Counted from the first letter of the stretch, positions 42,799 to 52,321 are shown. The stretch: 64,000 nucleotides of DNA from UQRS01 sp050946935 (GCA_050946935.1 JBMNVR010000008.1:19910-83909), one strand, 5' to 3'. Numbers and translations: made by a program. The notes: a model not told the origin generated them from the letters alone.

Positions 42799-44106
42799 TT
42801 ACGGCTCAACATGGGTGATGTCCCGCGGGAAGAGGCTGGCATACCGGACGTTGGGCAGGCCGATCAACTGCATGACAACCCGCTCCAGCCCGATGCCGAG
42901 GCCGCCGTGCGGCGGCATGCCGTATTTGTGAATCTGCAAAAAGCTCTCGAAATCGGCCGGATTCAGCTTCATCCGCTCCATCTTGGCGACCTGCTCGTCA
43001 TAGTCGTGAATGCGCTGCCCGCCGGTCGTAATCTCCAGCCCGCGGAAAAGCAGGTCGAAGCTTTCGGCCACGCGGCTGTCCTCCCGGTTGTCCATGGCGT
43101 AGAAGGGACGCTTGGCCGCCGGAAAATGTGTGATAAAGACAAACTCGCTCCCGGTTTTCTCCTGAATCAGTTCGCACACCTTTACCTCGTCCGCCGGGTC
43201 AAGGTCGTGCTTTTTGGCGTTGCCGCCGCAAAGCTCAATCGCCTCCAAAAAGGTCAGGGAGGGGATGGTGTCGATCTTCGGCAGGACGGCGCCGGTGATC
43301 TTCAGCTCGTGGGCATAGTGCGCCTCGAGATACGCCAGCACATGCTTCAGCATGGCCGTCTCCATCTCCATCACGTCGTACATATCCTTGATAAAGCCCA
43401 TTTCAAAATCCAGGCCGATGTACTCGTTCAAATGGCGGGGGGAATTATGCTTCTCCGCCCGGTAGACCGGCGCGATTTCAAACACCCGATCGAACGCGGC
43501 CACGCAGGTCTGCTTATAAAACTGCGGGCTTTGAGAGAGGTAGACGTCCTTGTCGAAATATTTCAGCTTGAAAATGTTCGCGCCCCCCTCGGCCCCGTGG
43601 GCGACAATTTTGGGGGTGTGAATCTCGGTAAAGCCGTTTTCGATCATGAATTCCCGGAAGCCGCCGCAGACCCCTTCCGCAATTTTAAAGGTAGCCCGCT
43701 CCCGCGGGTTGCGCAGCGCGGTGCTGCGGTATTTCAGGTTAGCGTCGATCGAGCAGCCGAGCTGCCTTGCCGAAACGTGGAGCGGATATTCCTCCTTCGG
43801 CTGGGAGAGCAGCTCGAAATGATCCAGCACAACCTCTACCCCACCGATGGCACGCGGCTCCTCCCGCACGGTGCCGGTCACGGTGATATAGCAACCCTCT
43901 TTCAGATCCGAAAGGCTGCCCTTCGTCTCCTCTCCAAAGGTGGACTGAAAGACATACCGCCCGGTGCGGAGCATAACAAAAGCGAAGCCGCCCATATTCT
44001 TGACCTTGTGCACACAGGCAGAAAAGGAGATTTCCTCCCCCACATGCGCTTTCACGGTGTCGAGATCTATTTCCGGCAGCGTGTGCGTTCCGTCGATTGT
44101 TTTCAT
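42799..44106 (-). CDS. aspS: Archaeal-type aspartyl-tRNA synthetase, probably non-discriminating
   Basis: A 435-residue class IIb synthetase. The N-terminal OB-fold anticodon-binding domain (about 15-105, VGEEISFSACVHKVKNMGGFAFVML) leads to the catalytic core. Motif 1 lies around GFREFMIENGFTEIHTPKI, motif 2 is FEIAPVYRAEKHNSPRHLNEY, and motif 3 is GGLGIGLERVVM. It lacks the GAD insertion that makes bacterial AspRS about 590 residues, so it is the archaeal/eukaryal (AspS2) form. It is the last gene after gatC, gatA and gatB, which argues that it charges both tRNA(Asp) and tRNA(Asn). GAGGG lies 7 nt before ATG 44106. Specificity is inferred, not read from key residues. Confidence 0.93.
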   Translation of the reverse strand: MKTIDGTHTLPEIDLDTVKAHVGEEISFSACVHKVKNMGGFAFVMLRTGRYVFQSTFGEETKGSLSDLKEGCYITVTGTVREEPRAIGGVEVVLDHFELLSQPKEEYPLHVSARQLGCSIDANLKYRSTALRNPRERATFKIAEGVCGGFREFMIENGFTEIHTPKIVAHGAEGGANIFKLKYFDKDVYLSQSPQFYKQTCVAAFDRVFEIAPVYRAEKHNSPRHLNEYIGLDFEMGFIKDMYDVMEMETAMLKHVLAYLEAHYAHELKITGAVLPKIDTIPSLTFLEAIELCGGNAKKHDLDPADEVKVCELIQEKTGSEFVFITHFPAAKRPFYAMDNREDSRVAESFDLLFRGLEITTGGQRIHDYDEQVAKMERMKLNPADFESFLQIHKYGMPPHGGLGIGLERVVMQLIGLPNVRYASLFPRDITHVEP

Positions 44107-44127
44107 CAGCAATCCCTCGTTTTCCGG

Positions 44128-45549
44128 TTAAATATTTTGAAGCTTTTCGGTCAGCCGCTGGCGTACGACCTGCGGATTGGCCGATTTTCCAAGCTGTCTT
44201 GCACACTGACCCATCAGGAAGCCAAAAACCTTCTGACTCCCCTCTTTAAACTCGCCGACCGCCTTCGGATTTTCGGCCAGAACAGCGTCGATGACGGCGT
44301 CGACCGCGGCAGTGTCGTTTTCCATGATTAGGCCGCGCGCCTTAGCGATTTCCTCGGGGTGGCCGCCCTCCTCAAACAGATAGCGCAGAACCTCCTTGGC
44401 GGCGTTTTTGCTCACTTTGCCGTCGTCGCTGAGCTTGACCAGCGCGGCGAGGTCGTCAGGCGCAAACTTCAGCTCCTCCACCCCGGCGCCGGCGTCGTTC
44501 AGACGACGGAGCAGCTCGACGATCACCATATTGGCAATCGGCTTATAGGCCGGATAGATCCCGACCGCCGCGTCATAAAAGTCGGACAGCGCCTTGTCGT
44601 GAACCAGGAGGTTGGCATCCGCCTCCGGCAGGCCGTACTGCTCGGTATAACGAGCCTTGCGGTCGCGCGGCATCTCGGGCATCTCGGAGGTGATGCGGGC
44701 GACGTCCGCCTCCGACAGAAGAACCGGCGGGATATCCGGCTCAGGGAAATAGCGGTAATCGTGTGCCTCCTCCTTCGAACGGAGAGGCTTGGTGGTCCCG
44801 TGATTTTCATTGAAATGCAGCGTCTGCTGAATGACCCGGCCGCCCTTGTCCAGCAGCTCGGCCTGGCGGGTGCGCTCATACTCGATCGCGCGGACGATGG
44901 ATTTCAGAGAGTTCAGATTCTTGATCTCGGTCCGGGTGCCGAACTCAGACGCCCCCTCCGGCATCAGGGAGATGTTGACGTCGCAGCGCAGGGAACCCTG
45001 CTCCATCCGCGCGTCGCAGACCCCGGCGTATTTCAGGCGCAGGGCAATCTCCTCCACCAGCGCCCTGGCGTCCTCTGCCGAGGAGAGGTCGGGCTCGGTG
45101 ACAATCTCGATCAGCGGGACGCCGCAGCGGTTATAGTCGGCCATCGACACCCCCTCAAAATCATCGTGCACCAGCTTGCCGGCATCCTCCTCAATATGGA
45201 TACGGTTGATGCGGATGACCTTGGTTCCGATGTCGACACTGCCGTTTGTGCAGATCGGCTTGTCAAACTGGGTAATCTGATACGCCTTGGGCAGATCGGG
45301 GTAAAAATAATTCTTCCGGTCGAAGGCGCTGTAGCGGTTGATCTCGCACCCGAGGGCGAGGCCGGCGCGCACAGCCAGCTCGGCGGCATTCTGATTAAAG
45401 ACCGGCAGGGTGCCCGGCAGGCCGGAGCAACGGGGACAGACCCGCGTGTTCTCCTCCCCGCCGAAAGCAGCCGAGCAGGTGCAGAACACCTTGGAATGGG
45501 TCAGCATCTCGGCGTGGATCTCCAGGCCGATTACGGTTGTGTAGTTCAC
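44128..45549 (-). CDS. gatB: Aspartyl/glutamyl-tRNA amidotransferase subunit B
   Basis: A 473-residue subunit that binds misacylated tRNA, activates the acyl group with ATP and passes on ammonia. It starts MNYTTVIGLEIHAEMLT and has the zinc cysteines CTCSAAF...CPRCSGLPG. KNYFYPDLPKAYQITQF and DYNRCGVPLIEIVTEPD are core signatures, and the C-terminus is a YqeY-like helical tail (PQVVRQRLTEKLQN). Its ATG overlaps the gatA stop by 4 bases. Together with GatA and GatC it forms the amidotransferase. Confidence 0.98.
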   Translation of the reverse strand: MNYTTVIGLEIHAEMLTHSKVFCTCSAAFGGEENTRVCPRCSGLPGTLPVFNQNAAELAVRAGLALGCEINRYSAFDRKNYFYPDLPKAYQITQFDKPICTNGSVDIGTKVIRINRIHIEEDAGKLVHDDFEGVSMADYNRCGVPLIEIVTEPDLSSAEDARALVEEIALRLKYAGVCDARMEQGSLRCDVNISLMPEGASEFGTRTEIKNLNSLKSIVRAIEYERTRQAELLDKGGRVIQQTLHFNENHGTTKPLRSKEEAHDYRYFPEPDIPPVLLSEADVARITSEMPEMPRDRKARYTEQYGLPEADANLLVHDKALSDFYDAAVGIYPAYKPIANMVIVELLRRLNDAGAGVEELKFAPDDLAALVKLSDDGKVSKNAAKEVLRYLFEEGGHPEEIAKARGLIMENDTAAVDAVIDAVLAENPKAVGEFKEGSQKVFGFLMGQCARQLGKSANPQVVRQRLTEKLQNI

Positions 45550-47009
45550 TTTGCCGCCTCCTTCCGTTCAAAGCCGCGCTCAAAAGCGTCGGCCGCACCG
45601 ATGATGGTCGCCTCGTCAAACGCGCGGCCGATCAGACTCATCCCGACCGGCAGCCCGGCGGCGGTGTAGCCGCAGGGGGTCGAGATGGCCGGCAGGCCGG
45701 CGATGTTGACCGTAACGGTACAGATGTCGCCGACATACAACTCAACCGGGCTTTGATCCTGCTGCCCGATGCGGTAAGCGGCCGACGGCGCGGTCGGTGT
45801 CAGAATCATATCGCAGGTGTCAAAAATCCCGGCATACTCGTCCCGGAGCTGACCGCGAATCTGCACCGCTTTCTTATAATACGCGTCGTAATAGCCACTA
45901 GACAGGGCGTAGTTGCCCAGCATGATGCGGCGCTTGACCTCGGCGCCGAAGCCCTCCCGCCGCGTGTTTTTAATCAGTTCCTCATATGACTCGCCGTTTG
46001 GCGAGCGATAGCCGAACTTGATGCCATCGTAGCGGGATAGGTTGCTGGCCGCCTCAGCCGAGCTGATCAGGTAATAGGCCGCCACGGCGTACTTCAGGCT
46101 GGGCAGCGAAACCTCCTTCACCGCACAGCCCATCTCCTCATACCGCCGGGCGGCAGCAAGAACCAGCTCCTTCACCTCGTCCGAAGTGCCTTCCCCGAAA
46201 AACTCCCTGGGCAGGCCGATGGTCGTCCCCTTGAGGGAAGCGCCGATTTTTGAGGTATAGTTGCACGCGGCCGCCTGCATCGTACCGTCGTTCGCGTCCT
46301 TCCCGGCGATGGCCGCAAGCAGCAGGGCGCAATCCTCCGCCGAGCGGGCGATCGGCCCGATCTGGTCGAGGGAGGAGGCAAACGCCACCAGCCCGTACCG
46401 GGAAACCGCGCCGTAGGTGGGCTTCAGCCCGGTCACGCCGCAGAAGGCAGCCGGCTGGCGGATGGAACCGCCGGTATCCGAGCCAAGCGCCGCGGCGCAC
46501 AGGCCGGCCGCGACCGAGGCTGCGCCGCCGCCCGAGGAGCCGCCCGGCACATGCCCGGTATCATACGGGTTTTTCGCCCCGCCGAAATAAGAGGTCTGAC
46601 AGGTGCTGCCCATGGCAAACTCATCCATATTGCCCTTACCCAGCATGACCGCACCGGCAGCCTCCAGCTTCTCCATCACGGTGGCGTTATAGGGGGGGAC
46701 AAAATCCTCCAGCATTTTCGAACCGCAGGTGGTCCGAACCCCTTTGGTGCAGATGTTGTCCTTGATATTCAGCGGGATGCCGCAGAGGACGTCTCCCTCC
46801 CCCTTCGCAAGGCGGACGTCGGCGGCTTTTGCCGCCTCCATCGCCTGCTCGGGGCAGACGGTGATGTAACTCCCGATCCGGCCGTCGACCGCCTCAATCC
46901 GGTCGAGGTAGGCCGCCGTCAGCTCGGCCGACGAAATCTCCCGCTTATGCAGGCGGCCGGACAGGCCGGCGACCGTCTCCACAGCGACCGTGTCTTTGTT
47001 CAGCTCCAT
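45546..47009 (-). CDS. gatA: Aspartyl/glutamyl-tRNA amidotransferase subunit A
   Basis: A 487-residue glutaminase subunit of the amidase-signature family that frees ammonia from glutamine for GatB. The catalytic Lys is in GIPLNIKDNI, the cis-Ser in PGGSSGGGAASVAAG, and the nucleophile Ser in LGSDTGGSIRQPAAFCG, the standard Ser-Ser-Lys triad. FGGAKNPYDTGHVPGGSSGG and KPTYGAVSRYGLVAFASSLDQIGP are typical of GatA. It lies between gatC and gatB and overlaps gatB by 4 bases. Confidence 0.98.
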   Translation of the reverse strand: MELNKDTVAVETVAGLSGRLHKREISSAELTAAYLDRIEAVDGRIGSYITVCPEQAMEAAKAADVRLAKGEGDVLCGIPLNIKDNICTKGVRTTCGSKMLEDFVPPYNATVMEKLEAAGAVMLGKGNMDEFAMGSTCQTSYFGGAKNPYDTGHVPGGSSGGGAASVAAGLCAAALGSDTGGSIRQPAAFCGVTGLKPTYGAVSRYGLVAFASSLDQIGPIARSAEDCALLLAAIAGKDANDGTMQAAACNYTSKIGASLKGTTIGLPREFFGEGTSDEVKELVLAAARRYEEMGCAVKEVSLPSLKYAVAAYYLISSAEAASNLSRYDGIKFGYRSPNGESYEELIKNTRREGFGAEVKRRIMLGNYALSSGYYDAYYKKAVQIRGQLRDEYAGIFDTCDMILTPTAPSAAYRIGQQDQSPVELYVGDICTVTVNIAGLPAISTPCGYTAAGLPVGMSLIGRAFDEATIIGAADAFERGFERKEAAK

Positions 47010-47094
47010 AGATTTTCTATCCTTTCCACGGCAAAAAGACGCACTTTTTGCCGGTCAGTAATTTTCAAACGAAACAGGTGTGACGGGCAAAATC

Positions 47095-47373
47095 CTATAC
47101 AACCTTGGGTACAATAAAAGCGGTGCCGTTGTTTTCCCTTCCGTTTTGCAAAATCTCCTCCCGCGGGAAAGAGGACTGCACCTCGTCCTTTCGCAGATCG
47201 GCAAATGCGACCGCATCGTTGACAAAGCCCTCTCCCTCGGCCGAAAAATCCGCCACCGTGTCCATCAGGGCGACAATTTCATCCATTTCGCCCGTGATCC
47301 GGGTGAGCTCCTCCTCTGTAAAATTCAGCTTGGACAGCTCGGCCAGGTGGGCGGTTTGTTTTACATCAAACAT
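47095..47373 (-). CDS. gatC: Aspartyl/glutamyl-tRNA amidotransferase subunit C
   Basis: A 92-residue assembly subunit that wraps around GatA and stabilises its contact with GatB. FDVKQTAHLAELSKLNFTEEEL and MDEIVALMDTVADF form the helical N-terminal half; DAVAFADLRKDEVQSSFPREEILQN...GTAFIVPKVV is the conserved extended half. ATG 47373 has AGGAGG about 13 nt upstream. It is first in gatC-gatA-gatB-aspS, with a promoter at 47478-47506. Confidence 0.95.
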   Translation of the reverse strand: MFDVKQTAHLAELSKLNFTEEELTRITGEMDEIVALMDTVADFSAEGEGFVNDAVAFADLRKDEVQSSFPREEILQNGRENNGTAFIVPKVV

Positions 47374-47477
47374 GTCTTTTTGTAAACCTCCTGTCTTCTG
47401 AACGCCCGGCGAAATGCATACATCCGCGCCAGGCGGCAAATATCCGATTCGATACTTCGCGCATTTTATAATGTATT

Positions 47478-47506
47478 ATATTACCATCTTTGGATGGGAA
47501 TTGCAA
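47478..47506 (-). promoter_or_regulatory. Promoter for gatCAB-aspS
   Basis: On the minus strand TTGCAA (47501-47506), 17-nt spacer, TAATAT (47478-47483). Divergent from the rimP promoter 42 bp away. Confidence 0.62.
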
Positions 47507-47547
47507 CCTTGTATCCTCCCTATTTTAACCTGTTTTGAAAAAAATAC

Positions 47548-47576
47548 TTGCTTTTTCCCTTTCGCTGTGTTACAAT
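47548..47576 (+). promoter_or_regulatory. Promoter for the rimP-nusA-infB operon
   Basis: TTGCTT (47548-47553), 17-nt spacer, TACAAT (47571-47576). Transcription would begin near 47583, giving a leader of about 105 nt before rimP. Confidence 0.72.
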
Positions 47577-47688
47577 TTCTATCGTTGGATATTGTGGAAT
47601 GGTGAAGAGTGGGGCAACCCGCTCTTTCGTTTTTATCCGGACGATTTTTAAAAAGCGGTAAGCAAATTGCGAAAGGCTGTGCCAACCA

Positions 47689-48141
47689 ATGAAAATTGCC
47701 GAAAAAACCTGGGAACTGGCCGCGCCGGTGGCCGAACGGCTGGGTCTTACCCTCTGGGACGTCAAATATGTGAAGGAGGGGGCCTCCTTTTATCTCCGCA
47801 TCTTTATTGATAAGGAGGGGGGCGTGTTTGTCGACGACTGTGAGGACATGTCGCGGGAAATGAACCCTATCCTGGATGAAGAGGATTTTATTGACGATTC
47901 CTATTATTTTGAGGTTTCCTCCCCCGGCCTCGGGCGGGAACTTTGCCGACCGGAGCATTTCGAGCGTTTTCTGGGCGCGGACGTGCATGTCCGCTTGTAC
48001 AAAGCCGACCGCGGGAAGAAGGAGCATCTCGGCCGGCTGCTCGGATATGGGGCGATTCTCCGGATTGAGGAGGACGGCGAAGAGCGGGAATTTCCCGCCT
48101 CGGCCGTATCGAAGGTCACGCTGGCCGACGACCTCTTCTGA
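47689..48141 (+). CDS. rimP: Ribosome maturation factor RimP
   Basis: A 150-residue 30S assembly factor. The N-terminal alpha/beta domain (about 1-75) contains LGLTLWDVKYVKEGASFYLRIFIDKEGGVFVDDCEDMSREM; the diagnostic YYFEVSSPGLGREL follows near 80-95; the rest is an Sm-like barrel. It is first in the classic rimP-nusA-ylxR-ylxQ-infB-rbfA order, which supports the call beyond motif level. Confidence 0.96.
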   Translation: MKIAEKTWELAAPVAERLGLTLWDVKYVKEGASFYLRIFIDKEGGVFVDDCEDMSREMNPILDEEDFIDDSYYFEVSSPGLGRELCRPEHFERFLGADVHVRLYKADRGKKEHLGRLLGYGAILRIEEDGEEREFPASAVSKVTLADDLF

Positions 48142-48238
48142 TCTTTTTTCATGTATATTTAAATGTATAAAACAATATCGGGGAAAGAAAGGCTTGCACA
48201 AACTGCCTTTCAGACAGCGGAAAGGAATGGTTATCACA

Positions 48239-49297
48239 ATGAACAAGGAATTTTTTGAGGCGCTGAAGCTGATGGAGGCCGAAAAGGGGATCCCGGCCGA
48301 ATATCTGGCTGAAAAAATTGCGGGCGCTATCGTCGTCGCTGCCAAAAAGGATCACGGCGGCCGGGACGTCGTGCACTGCGACATCGACCTCGAAAAACAG
48401 GAAATGCGCGTCTATCTCCGCAAAAACGTTGTGGAGGAGATCGAAGATATCTACACCGATCTTCTGCCGGAGGAAGCGCGCAAATACGACCCGACAGCAC
48501 AGCCCGGCGGGTTCGTCGACATTCCGCTGGACACCAAGCAGTTTGGCCGCATCGTGGCCCAGACGGCCAAGCACGTCATCCGCCAGGGCATCCGGGAAGC
48601 CGAGCGCGGCCAGGTTTTGCAGGAATTCAAGGATCATGATAAAGAGTTGGTCACCGCCGTGGTGCAGAGAATTGATCCCAAAACCGGCAACGCCACCGTA
48701 ACCATCGGCAAGAACGAAGCCGTCCTCCCCCGCGCGGAGCAGATGCCGGAGGAGATGCTGACCGAAGGGGATCACGTCAAGGTCTATGTGATCGACGTAA
48801 AGGAGACCGAGAAGGGTCCCAAAGTTATGATCTCCCGCACCCACGCCGGGCTGGTTCGCCGGCTGTTTGAAAACGAGGTGCCCGAAATCTACGACGGCAC
48901 CATCCAGGTCCGCGCCATCGCGAGAGAGGCCGGCTCCCGCACCAAAATGGCCGTCTGGTCGGAGAACAGCGAGATCGACGCCGTCGGCGCCTGCATCGGG
49001 CAGCGCGGCGCCCGCGTCAACCGGATTGTAGAGGAACTCGGCGGCGAGAAGATCGACATTGTCCGCTACTCCGACGATCCGGTGGCCTTTATCAGTGAAG
49101 CCCTCTCCCCCGCCAAGGTACTCGGGGTAGAGATTGAAGAGGGCGAGGCTAAGGCATGCCGCGCCACCGTGCCGGACGCGCAGCTCTCGCTCGCAATCGG
49201 CAACAAGGGACAAAACGTCCGTCTGGCCGCGCGGCTGACCGGGTGGAAAATCGACATCCGGCCCGAAAGCGGCTTCTATGGCGAGGAAGAAGCCTGA
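48239..49297 (+). CDS. nusA: Transcription termination/antitermination factor NusA
   Basis: A 352-residue RNA polymerase-binding factor that affects pausing, termination and antitermination. The N-terminal domain (about 1-125) starts MNKEFFEALKLMEAEKGIPAEYLAEKI. The S1 domain covers about 130-200 (RGQVLQEFKDHDKELVTAVVQRI). Two KH domains follow, with PVFD-type IGQRGARVNRIVEELGGEKIDIVRY and IGNKGQNVRLAARLTGWKIDI. It ends there, without the acidic repeats of proteobacterial NusA, as usual for Firmicutes. AAAGGA is 12 nt before ATG 48239. Confidence 0.97.
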   Translation: MNKEFFEALKLMEAEKGIPAEYLAEKIAGAIVVAAKKDHGGRDVVHCDIDLEKQEMRVYLRKNVVEEIEDIYTDLLPEEARKYDPTAQPGGFVDIPLDTKQFGRIVAQTAKHVIRQGIREAERGQVLQEFKDHDKELVTAVVQRIDPKTGNATVTIGKNEAVLPRAEQMPEEMLTEGDHVKVYVIDVKETEKGPKVMISRTHAGLVRRLFENEVPEIYDGTIQVRAIAREAGSRTKMAVWSENSEIDAVGACIGQRGARVNRIVEELGGEKIDIVRYSDDPVAFISEALSPAKVLGVEIEEGEAKACRATVPDAQLSLAIGNKGQNVRLAARLTGWKIDIRPESGFYGEEEA

Positions 49298-49355
49298 TTT
49301 GATTTTTCAATACATGTAATGGGTTAGAAAACGGTATGGAAAGCGGGGAAAAGCC

Positions 49356-49625
49356 TTGCAGCAGAAAAAGATCCCGATGCGCATGTGCGTCGGCTGTAAT
49401 GAGATGAAGCCCAAACGCGAGCTTGTCCGCGTTGTGAAAAATAAAGAGGGCGTGATCTTCATCGACGCCACCGGAAAGGCCGGCGGGAGAGGGGCATACC
49501 TCTGCCGCAGCGGCGACTGTCTGGCAAGGGCGAGAAAGAGCCGACGACTGGAACGCGCCTTTTCGGCGCAGATTCCGGATGAGGTTTACGCCCGGCTGGA
49601 AGGGGAACTGCAAAATGCCGAATGA
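49356..49625 (+). CDS. YlxR/RnpM-family RNA-binding protein
   Basis: An 89-residue DUF448 protein. PMRMCVGCNEMKPKRELVRVVK at the start and GKAGGRGAYLCRSGDCL in the middle are diagnostic. In Bacillus the family member RnpM modulates RNase P. I use the TTG at 49356 because the residues before MRMC (QQKKIP) are typical; ATG 49377 would cut them off. Its end overlaps the next gene, so the operon is tightly packed. Confidence 0.92.
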   Translation: MQQKKIPMRMCVGCNEMKPKRELVRVVKNKEGVIFIDATGKAGGRGAYLCRSGDCLARARKSRRLERAFSAQIPDEVYARLEGELQNAE

Positions 49626-49947
49626 CCCTCTTCTTTCGATGCTTGGCATCGCGCGCAAGGCCGGGAAACTCTCGGTCGGAACCGAGGCGGCGCATGAAGC
49701 CGTCAAAAAGCGGAAATCCCATCTGGTGGTTGTAGCCGCCGACATCTCGCAAAAAAGCGAGAAGGAGCTGCGCTACGCCGCGAGAGAGACGAATATTCCG
49801 GTACGCAGAATCCAACAGGACATATTTGCCGTATCCCATGCCATCGGCACAAAGGCCGGTATCCTATCGGTGGATGACAAAGGATTGGCTGAGGCGGTGC
49901 TCGCGCGCTGCCGCGATAACGGGGAGGAATTTGCTTATGATGATTAA
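49615..49947 (+). CDS. L7Ae/L30e-family protein YlxQ
   Basis: A 110-residue RNA-binding protein of the L7Ae fold (LLSMLGIARKAGKLSVGTEAAHEAVKKRKSHLVVVAADIS), which in Firmicutes binds kink-turn RNA. ATG 49615 overlaps the end of the YlxR gene by 11 bases and its own stop overlaps infB, both signs of translational coupling. The precise role of YlxQ is not known. Confidence 0.92.
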   Translation: MPNDPLLSMLGIARKAGKLSVGTEAAHEAVKKRKSHLVVVAADISQKSEKELRYAARETNIPVRRIQQDIFAVSHAIGTKAGILSVDDKGLAEAVLARCRDNGEEFAYDD

Positions 49948-52321
49948 ATACCGTGTGAACGAAGTGGCCAAGGACCTCGGCCTTTCGGCGAACGAGGTGC
50001 TGGAGGTTTTAAACCAATACCTCGACCAGCCGAAAAAGCGCCAGACCGCGCTGGAGGAGAATGAGCTGGACATCGTATTCGACTTTTTCACGCAGAAAAA
50101 CAGCGTGGAAAGCTTTGACGAATACTTTGCCGCGGGCGAGGCCAAGCGTAAGGCCGACGAAGCGCGCAAGGCGGCCGAAAAGGCCGAAGCCCTGAAAAAG
50201 CAGGCCGAGCTGGCCGATCAGCTCCGCGCCGCCGCAGCCGCACAGAAGCCGGCCGCGGCCAAGACGCCCGCCTCCTCCGCCGCACAGGAGGTCAGGGTCG
50301 CCCCCCCGAAGAAAGAGAAAAAGCCGGGCGCCGCGCCCAACCGCGGTCCGGCCGAAGTCCGTCGGGTGGACACCCGCGCCTCCAACGTGGATATGGAGAA
50401 GTACAACGAAAAATACCAGCGCATGGCGCCGGCGGGCGCGATGAAGGATAATTTCCAGCGCAAGCAGAAAATCAAGCAGAGATCCCGGGACTATGGCCGC
50501 GGCGCCGGCGTCAAACGGGAGACCGAAGCCGACCGCATCCGCCGCCTTCAGCTTGAAAAGATCAAAAAGACACCGATCAAGGTCACCATCGGGGATGAGA
50601 TCACGGTCGGCGAACTGGCCGCCGCTATGAAGAAAACGGCCGGCGAAGTGATTAAAAACCTGATGAAACTGGGCATTATGGCCAATGTCACCCAAACGAT
50701 CGACTATGATACCGCCTATCTTGTCGCGACCGAAATGGGCGCGGTGGTGGAAAAGGCGGTCGTTGTCACGATCGAAGATCAGATCATGGACGATACAGAG
50801 GACACGGCCGAGAACCTCAGGGATCGCTGCCCGGTCGTGGTGGTCATGGGCCACGTCGACCACGGCAAGACCTCCCTGCTGGACGCCATCCGCCACTCGA
50901 GCGTCACGGATACCGAGGCAGGGGGCATCACCCAGCACATCGGCGCTTATCAGGTCAAGCAAAACGGCCGGGACGTCACCTTCCTTGACACACCCGGGCA
51001 CGCCGCCTTTACCTCTATGCGGCAGCGCGGCGCCATGGTCACCGATATCGCGGTGCTGGTTGTCGCCGCCGACGACGGCATCATGCCCCAGACGATTGAG
51101 GCGATCAACCACGCCAAGGCCGCCGGGGTTCAGATCATCGTCGCCATCAACAAAATGGATAAACCGGATTCCAACCCTGACCGGGTGCTCCAGCAGTTGA
51201 CCGAGCATTCCCTCGTGCCGGAGGCGTGGGGCGGCGATGTCATCTGCATCCCGGTTTCGGCCAAGACGCACGAAGGCATCGACAAACTGATTGAAAGCAT
51301 CCTTCTGGTCGCTGATATGCTGGAGCTGAAGGCCAACCCCGACCGCCGCGCTAAGGGCGCTGTGATCGAGGCGCGGCTGGATAAAGGGCGCGGCCCGGTG
51401 GCAACCCTGCTGGTACAGAACGGCACCCTCCATACCGGCGACATTCTGGTGGCCGGCACAGCGGTCGGCCGCGTGCGGGTCATGACCAACGAAAACGGTG
51501 TCCCGGTCGAGCACGCCGGTCCCAGCGTCCCGGTGGAGATCACCGGTCTTGCCGAAGTACCGGAAGCCGGTGACACCTTCGATGCGGTCTCCGATGAGCG
51601 GCTGGCGCGCGAGCTGGTCGAGCAGCGCAAGCAAAAGCAGAAAGAAGAAATTTTCAACGCAGCCACCAAGGTCACGCTGGATAATCTCTTTGACCAGCTT
51701 GAGCAGGGCGAAACCAAAGAATTGAACATCATTGTCAAGGCCGACGTCCAGGGCTCGGTCGAGGCGGTTCGGCAGAGCCTGGAAAAGCTCTCGAACGACG
51801 AGGTTAAGGTCAAGGTCATCCACGGCGCGGTCGGTGCGGTGAACGAGTCGGACGTCATGCTGGCCGGCACCTCTAACGCCATCATTGTCGGCTTCAACGT
51901 GCGTCCCGACCCGACCGCCAAGCAGTCGGCCGAGCGGGACGGGGTGGACATTCGGCTCTATCGCGTCATCTACGACTGCATCGAGGAGATTGAGTCCGCC
52001 ATGAAGGGCATGCTGGCTCCGAAATACCGCGACGTCGACACCGGCCGGTGCGAGGTGCGCACAACCTATAAGATTTCAAGCATCGGCACCATTGCCGGCT
52101 GCTATGTGACCGAAGGGAAGATCACCCGCACCTGCAAAATCCGGGTGGTTCGCGACGGCATCGTCGTGGCAGAGGACGCGATTCAGTCTCTCCGTCGGTT
52201 TAAGGACGACGTGAAGGAGGTCGCGGCCGGCTATGAGTGCGGTATTGGCCTTGAAAAGTTCAACGACATCAAGGAAGGTGACATCTTCGAAGGGTATGTC
52301 ACCGAGGAATACAGGGATTAG
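49937..52321 (+). CDS. infB: Translation initiation factor IF-2
   Basis: A 794-residue GTPase that brings fMet-tRNA to the 30S subunit and drives subunit joining. The N-terminal IF2_N domain (RVNEVAKDLGLSANEVLEVLNQY) is followed by a low-complexity Ala/Lys/Glu-rich linker (about 60-190) and a second IF2_N region. The G domain has G1 GHVDHGKTS, G3 DTPGH, G4 NKMD and G5 VSAKT; C-terminal domains II, III and IV follow. ATG 49937 (with ATG 49940 next) has GGAGG about 9 nt upstream and overlaps the YlxQ stop. Confidence 0.98.
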   Translation: MMIKYRVNEVAKDLGLSANEVLEVLNQYLDQPKKRQTALEENELDIVFDFFTQKNSVESFDEYFAAGEAKRKADEARKAAEKAEALKKQAELADQLRAAAAAQKPAAAKTPASSAAQEVRVAPPKKEKKPGAAPNRGPAEVRRVDTRASNVDMEKYNEKYQRMAPAGAMKDNFQRKQKIKQRSRDYGRGAGVKRETEADRIRRLQLEKIKKTPIKVTIGDEITVGELAAAMKKTAGEVIKNLMKLGIMANVTQTIDYDTAYLVATEMGAVVEKAVVVTIEDQIMDDTEDTAENLRDRCPVVVVMGHVDHGKTSLLDAIRHSSVTDTEAGGITQHIGAYQVKQNGRDVTFLDTPGHAAFTSMRQRGAMVTDIAVLVVAADDGIMPQTIEAINHAKAAGVQIIVAINKMDKPDSNPDRVLQQLTEHSLVPEAWGGDVICIPVSAKTHEGIDKLIESILLVADMLELKANPDRRAKGAVIEARLDKGRGPVATLLVQNGTLHTGDILVAGTAVGRVRVMTNENGVPVEHAGPSVPVEITGLAEVPEAGDTFDAVSDERLARELVEQRKQKQKEEIFNAATKVTLDNLFDQLEQGETKELNIIVKADVQGSVEAVRQSLEKLSNDEVKVKVIHGAVGAVNESDVMLAGTSNAIIVGFNVRPDPTAKQSAERDGVDIRLYRVIYDCIEEIESAMKGMLAPKYRDVDTGRCEVRTTYKISSIGTIAGCYVTEGKITRTCKIRVVRDGIVVAEDAIQSLRRFKDDVKEVAAGYECGIGLEKFNDIKEGDIFEGYVTEEYRD

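Noticed and set aside
50009..51823. 604-codon open frame antisense to infB
   Set aside because: infB is certain; the antisense frame is a codon-bias shadow.
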